Source: Phycisphaerae bacterium (GTDB lineage: Bacteria; Planctomycetota; Phycisphaerae; UBA1845; UTPLA1). From it: a DNA stretch of 5,783 bases. This document shows, piece by piece, positions 4,786-5,783 of this stretch (its first letter is position 1; each line of letters begins with the position of its first letter). The notes under the pieces were generated by a model. The model was not told the DNA's origin, did not search any database, and was given only the letters and a program-made list of their open reading frames with translations. The stretch lies in NCBI GenBank assembly GCA_016935885.1, contig JAFGQA010000419.1:1-5783 (forward strand). The letters are read 5' to 3'. A program made the translations under genes and the position numbers.

Positions 4786-5562
4786 TTACGTGGAATCCCT
4801 CAGTTTCCACTTGGGCGGTCGGCCGTATCGGGTCCCCTCGCCGGTGATGCGCTGTTCGGACGGGATGCCGACCTCCTCGACACTGCTTGGATGCCGCAGG
4901 TCGGCCAGTGACTCGTCAACCTGCTTGCGGAGGTAGTCCACGGCCTCTGCCACGTCGTTGGTAACCAGGAACCTGTCCAGGTCTTCCGGCGAGATCGTTT
5001 CGTACTCTTCAAGCATCGTACCCCGCATGAAGTCCACCAGCGGCATCCAGTACTTGGAGTCGAACAACACGACCGGGTAGACAGCGCTCTTGCCGGTTTG
5101 GATCAACGTCATCATCTCGAAGAACTCGTCCATCGTCCCAAACCCACCGGGAAAGCAGACCATTCCCAGGCAGTACTTGACGAAGATGACTTTGCGAACG
5201 AAGAAGTAGTGGAATTCGAGGCTGACGTTTTGATAGGCGTTGGCTTCCTGTTCCTCGGGTATCGAGATGTTCAGGCCGGCCGACATGCCGCCGGCCTCGT
5301 AGGCGCCCTTGTTCGCCGCTTCCATGATGCCGGGGCCGCCGCCGGTGATCACGCCGAACCTCCGCTCCACGAGCTTGGCCCCAAGCTCCTCCGCCCACTT
5401 GTATTGCGGCTTGTCAGGCGGCATCCGTGCGGACCCGTACACGCAGATCGCCTGCCCCACCTGGCTCATGGCCTCGAAGCCCTCGACGAACTCGGCCATG
5501 ATGCGGAAAATGCGCCAGGTCTCGTGCGCTGGGTCCCTGTATAATGGTCCGTTCTCCGCCAT
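4786..5562 (-). CDS. LOG family (TIGR00730) nucleotide 5'-monophosphate phosphoribohydrolase
   Basis: A cytosolic Rossmann-fold protein of the LOG/lysine-decarboxylase-like family. Characterised members hydrolyse the N-glycosidic bond of cytokinin riboside or other nucleoside 5'-monophosphates to base plus ribose 5-phosphate; the substrate here cannot be told. In 258 residues: ICVYGSAR (39-46), GGGPGIMEAANKGA (74-87, phosphate binding), FFVRKVIFVKY (120-130, with the conserved Arg-Lys) and the signature PGGFGTMDE (138-146) ending in the catalytic Glu. These residues are intact. N-terminal (about 35 residues) and C-terminal (about 50) extensions make it a longer bacterial type; old 'lysine decarboxylase' labels are wrong. 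I chose the ATG at 5562, with GAGG 6 nt upstream, over an in-frame GTG at 5574. It is convergent with yidD and has its own promoter. Confidence 0.88.
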   Translation of the reverse strand: MAENGPLYRDPAHETWRIFRIMAEFVEGFEAMSQVGQAICVYGSARMPPDKPQYKWAEELGAKLVERRFGVITGGGPGIMEAANKGAYEAGGMSAGLNISIPEEQEANAYQNVSLEFHYFFVRKVIFVKYCLGMVCFPGGFGTMDEFFEMMTLIQTGKSAVYPVVLFDSKYWMPLVDFMRGTMLEEYETISPEDLDRFLVTNDVAEAVDYLRKQVDESLADLRHPSSVEEVGIPSEQRITGEGTRYGRPPKWKLRDST

Positions 5563-5568
5563 CGTAGG

Positions 5569-5572
5569 CCTC
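5569..5572 (-). promoter_or_regulatory. Shine-Dalgarno deciding the LOG-family start
   Basis: GAGG lies 6 nt before the ATG at 5562 and overlaps the alternative GTG at 5574. This favours the ATG as start and removes four residues (MRPT) from the longest frame. Confidence 0.5.
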
Positions 5573-5582
5573 ACAGTCCGTT

Positions 5583-5671
5583 GGGGGTCCGTGTTTCAGG
5601 CAATGTATTCTATGGCTCGACGCACTGAACCGCAACAGATGAGCGTCTTCGCCCGGGAGCGGGGGTCCGTG
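5583..5671 (+). repeat. 11-bp direct repeat flanking the LOG promoter
   Basis: GGGGGTCCGTG occurs at 5583-5593 and again at 5661-5671, 78 bp apart, on either side of the LOG-gene promoter. It may be chance in GC-rich DNA, a paired protein-binding site, or a trace of a duplication. Confidence 0.3.
5607..5635 (-). promoter_or_regulatory. Sigma-70-like promoter of the LOG-family gene
   Basis: On the minus strand, TTGCGG (5630-5635) and TAGAAT (5607-5612) are 17 bp apart; the -10 matches 5 of 6 consensus positions and the -35 keeps TTG. Transcription would start near 5600, giving a leader of about 38 nt that holds the GAGG site. Confidence 0.5.
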
Positions 5672-5696
5672 ACGCTTCCGGCGGCATTCGATTCTT

Positions 5697-5724
5697 GGTG
5701 CCACGGGCGGCTTGTCCGCCCGTG
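5697..5724 (+). repeat. Hairpin repeat copy C1 (GGTGCCAC-led, 9-bp stem)
   Basis: GGTGCCAC opens the element. A perfect 9-bp stem, CACGGGCGG (5702-5710) with CCGCCCGTG (5716-5724), encloses the loop CTTGT. It is in inverted orientation to copy C2, with the same lead sequence, stem length and loop length. Confidence 0.65.
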
Positions 5725-5755
5725 CGGTCTCTCCGGTGGGCGCGTGGGGCATACA

Positions 5756-5783
5756 CACTGGCAGGCAAGCTGCCAGTGGCACC
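5756..5783 (-). repeat. Hairpin repeat copy C2, inverted partner of C1
   Basis: On the minus strand the element again opens with GGTGCCAC, then a perfect 9-bp stem (5770-5778 with 5756-5764: CACTGGCAG / CTGCCAGTG) around the loop CTTGC. Compared with C1, two stem pairs are changed on both arms. With C1 it forms an 87-bp inverted pair separated by 31 bp. The window ends exactly at the last base of the motif, so more copies may follow. Confidence 0.65.

Noticed and set aside
4782..4799. GGGATT/AATCCC stem as a terminator of the LOG gene
   Set aside because: It spans the last codons of the gene, has only a 6-bp AT-containing stem, and is not followed by a T-run on the minus strand.
5540..5545. 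Plus-strand TATAAT inside the LOG-family gene
   Set aside because: It is followed by no plus-strand gene and reflects codons for Pro-Leu-Tyr in the LOG protein.
5414..5782. 122-codon minus-strand frame covering the LOG gene start and the right-edge repeats
   Set aside because: It overlaps the well-supported LOG gene out of frame, and its N-terminal part is translated hairpin repeat.
1..5783. tRNA, rRNA, CRISPR array, riboswitch or transposase gene
   Set aside because: I looked on both strands and saw no cloverleaf, regularly spaced direct repeats, known aptamer core or transposase motif.

Overview
The window is GC-rich. Taken together, its protein signatures point to a planctomycete, most likely of the Phycisphaerae type. 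They are a PEP-CTERM (VPEP) sorting signal, a membrane protein ending in the CxRCGYDLTGN...CPECG zinc ribbon that is very common in that group, and dispersed hairpin repeats ending in GTGCCAC or GTGGCACC. The lineage is an inference from these family signatures; no rRNA or other marker is present.

Layout, left to right: (1) the left edge (1-179) holds a possible partial minus-strand reading frame that contains a repeat-like motif; (2) a hairpin at 189-207 ends the next gene; (3) a minus-strand exported PEP-CTERM protein gene (229-894) has a good promoter and Shine-Dalgarno site but is broken by one in-frame TGA at codon 40, and also carries a run of nine C; (4) a minus-strand multi-pass membrane protein with a C-terminal zinc ribbon (1099-1773); (5) a 104-bp divergent promoter region; (6) a plus-strand cluster of murJ (lipid II flippase, 1878-3515), trmB (tRNA m7G46 methyltransferase, 3524-4159) and yidD (membrane protein insertion factor, about 4358-4633), with a repeat-rich spacer between trmB and yidD; (7) a convergent minus-strand LOG-family nucleotide phosphoribohydrolase (4786-5562); (8) a right-edge intergenic region ending in two inverted copies of one hairpin repeat, a REPIN/BIME-like arrangement.

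murJ, trmB and yidD are housekeeping genes for cell-envelope precursor export, tRNA modification and membrane protein insertion. They share a strand and probably a transcript but not a pathway. The more unusual content is regulatory and repetitive. Three genes have a TATAAT-like hexamer 6-8 nt before the chosen ATG and no Shine-Dalgarno, as leaderless genes do, whereas the PEP-CTERM and LOG genes have ordinary leaders with GGAGG/GAGG sites. Hairpin repeats at several gene borders differ by paired, compensatory base changes. I see no convincing new multi-gene system, tRNA, rRNA, CRISPR array or transposase in the window.
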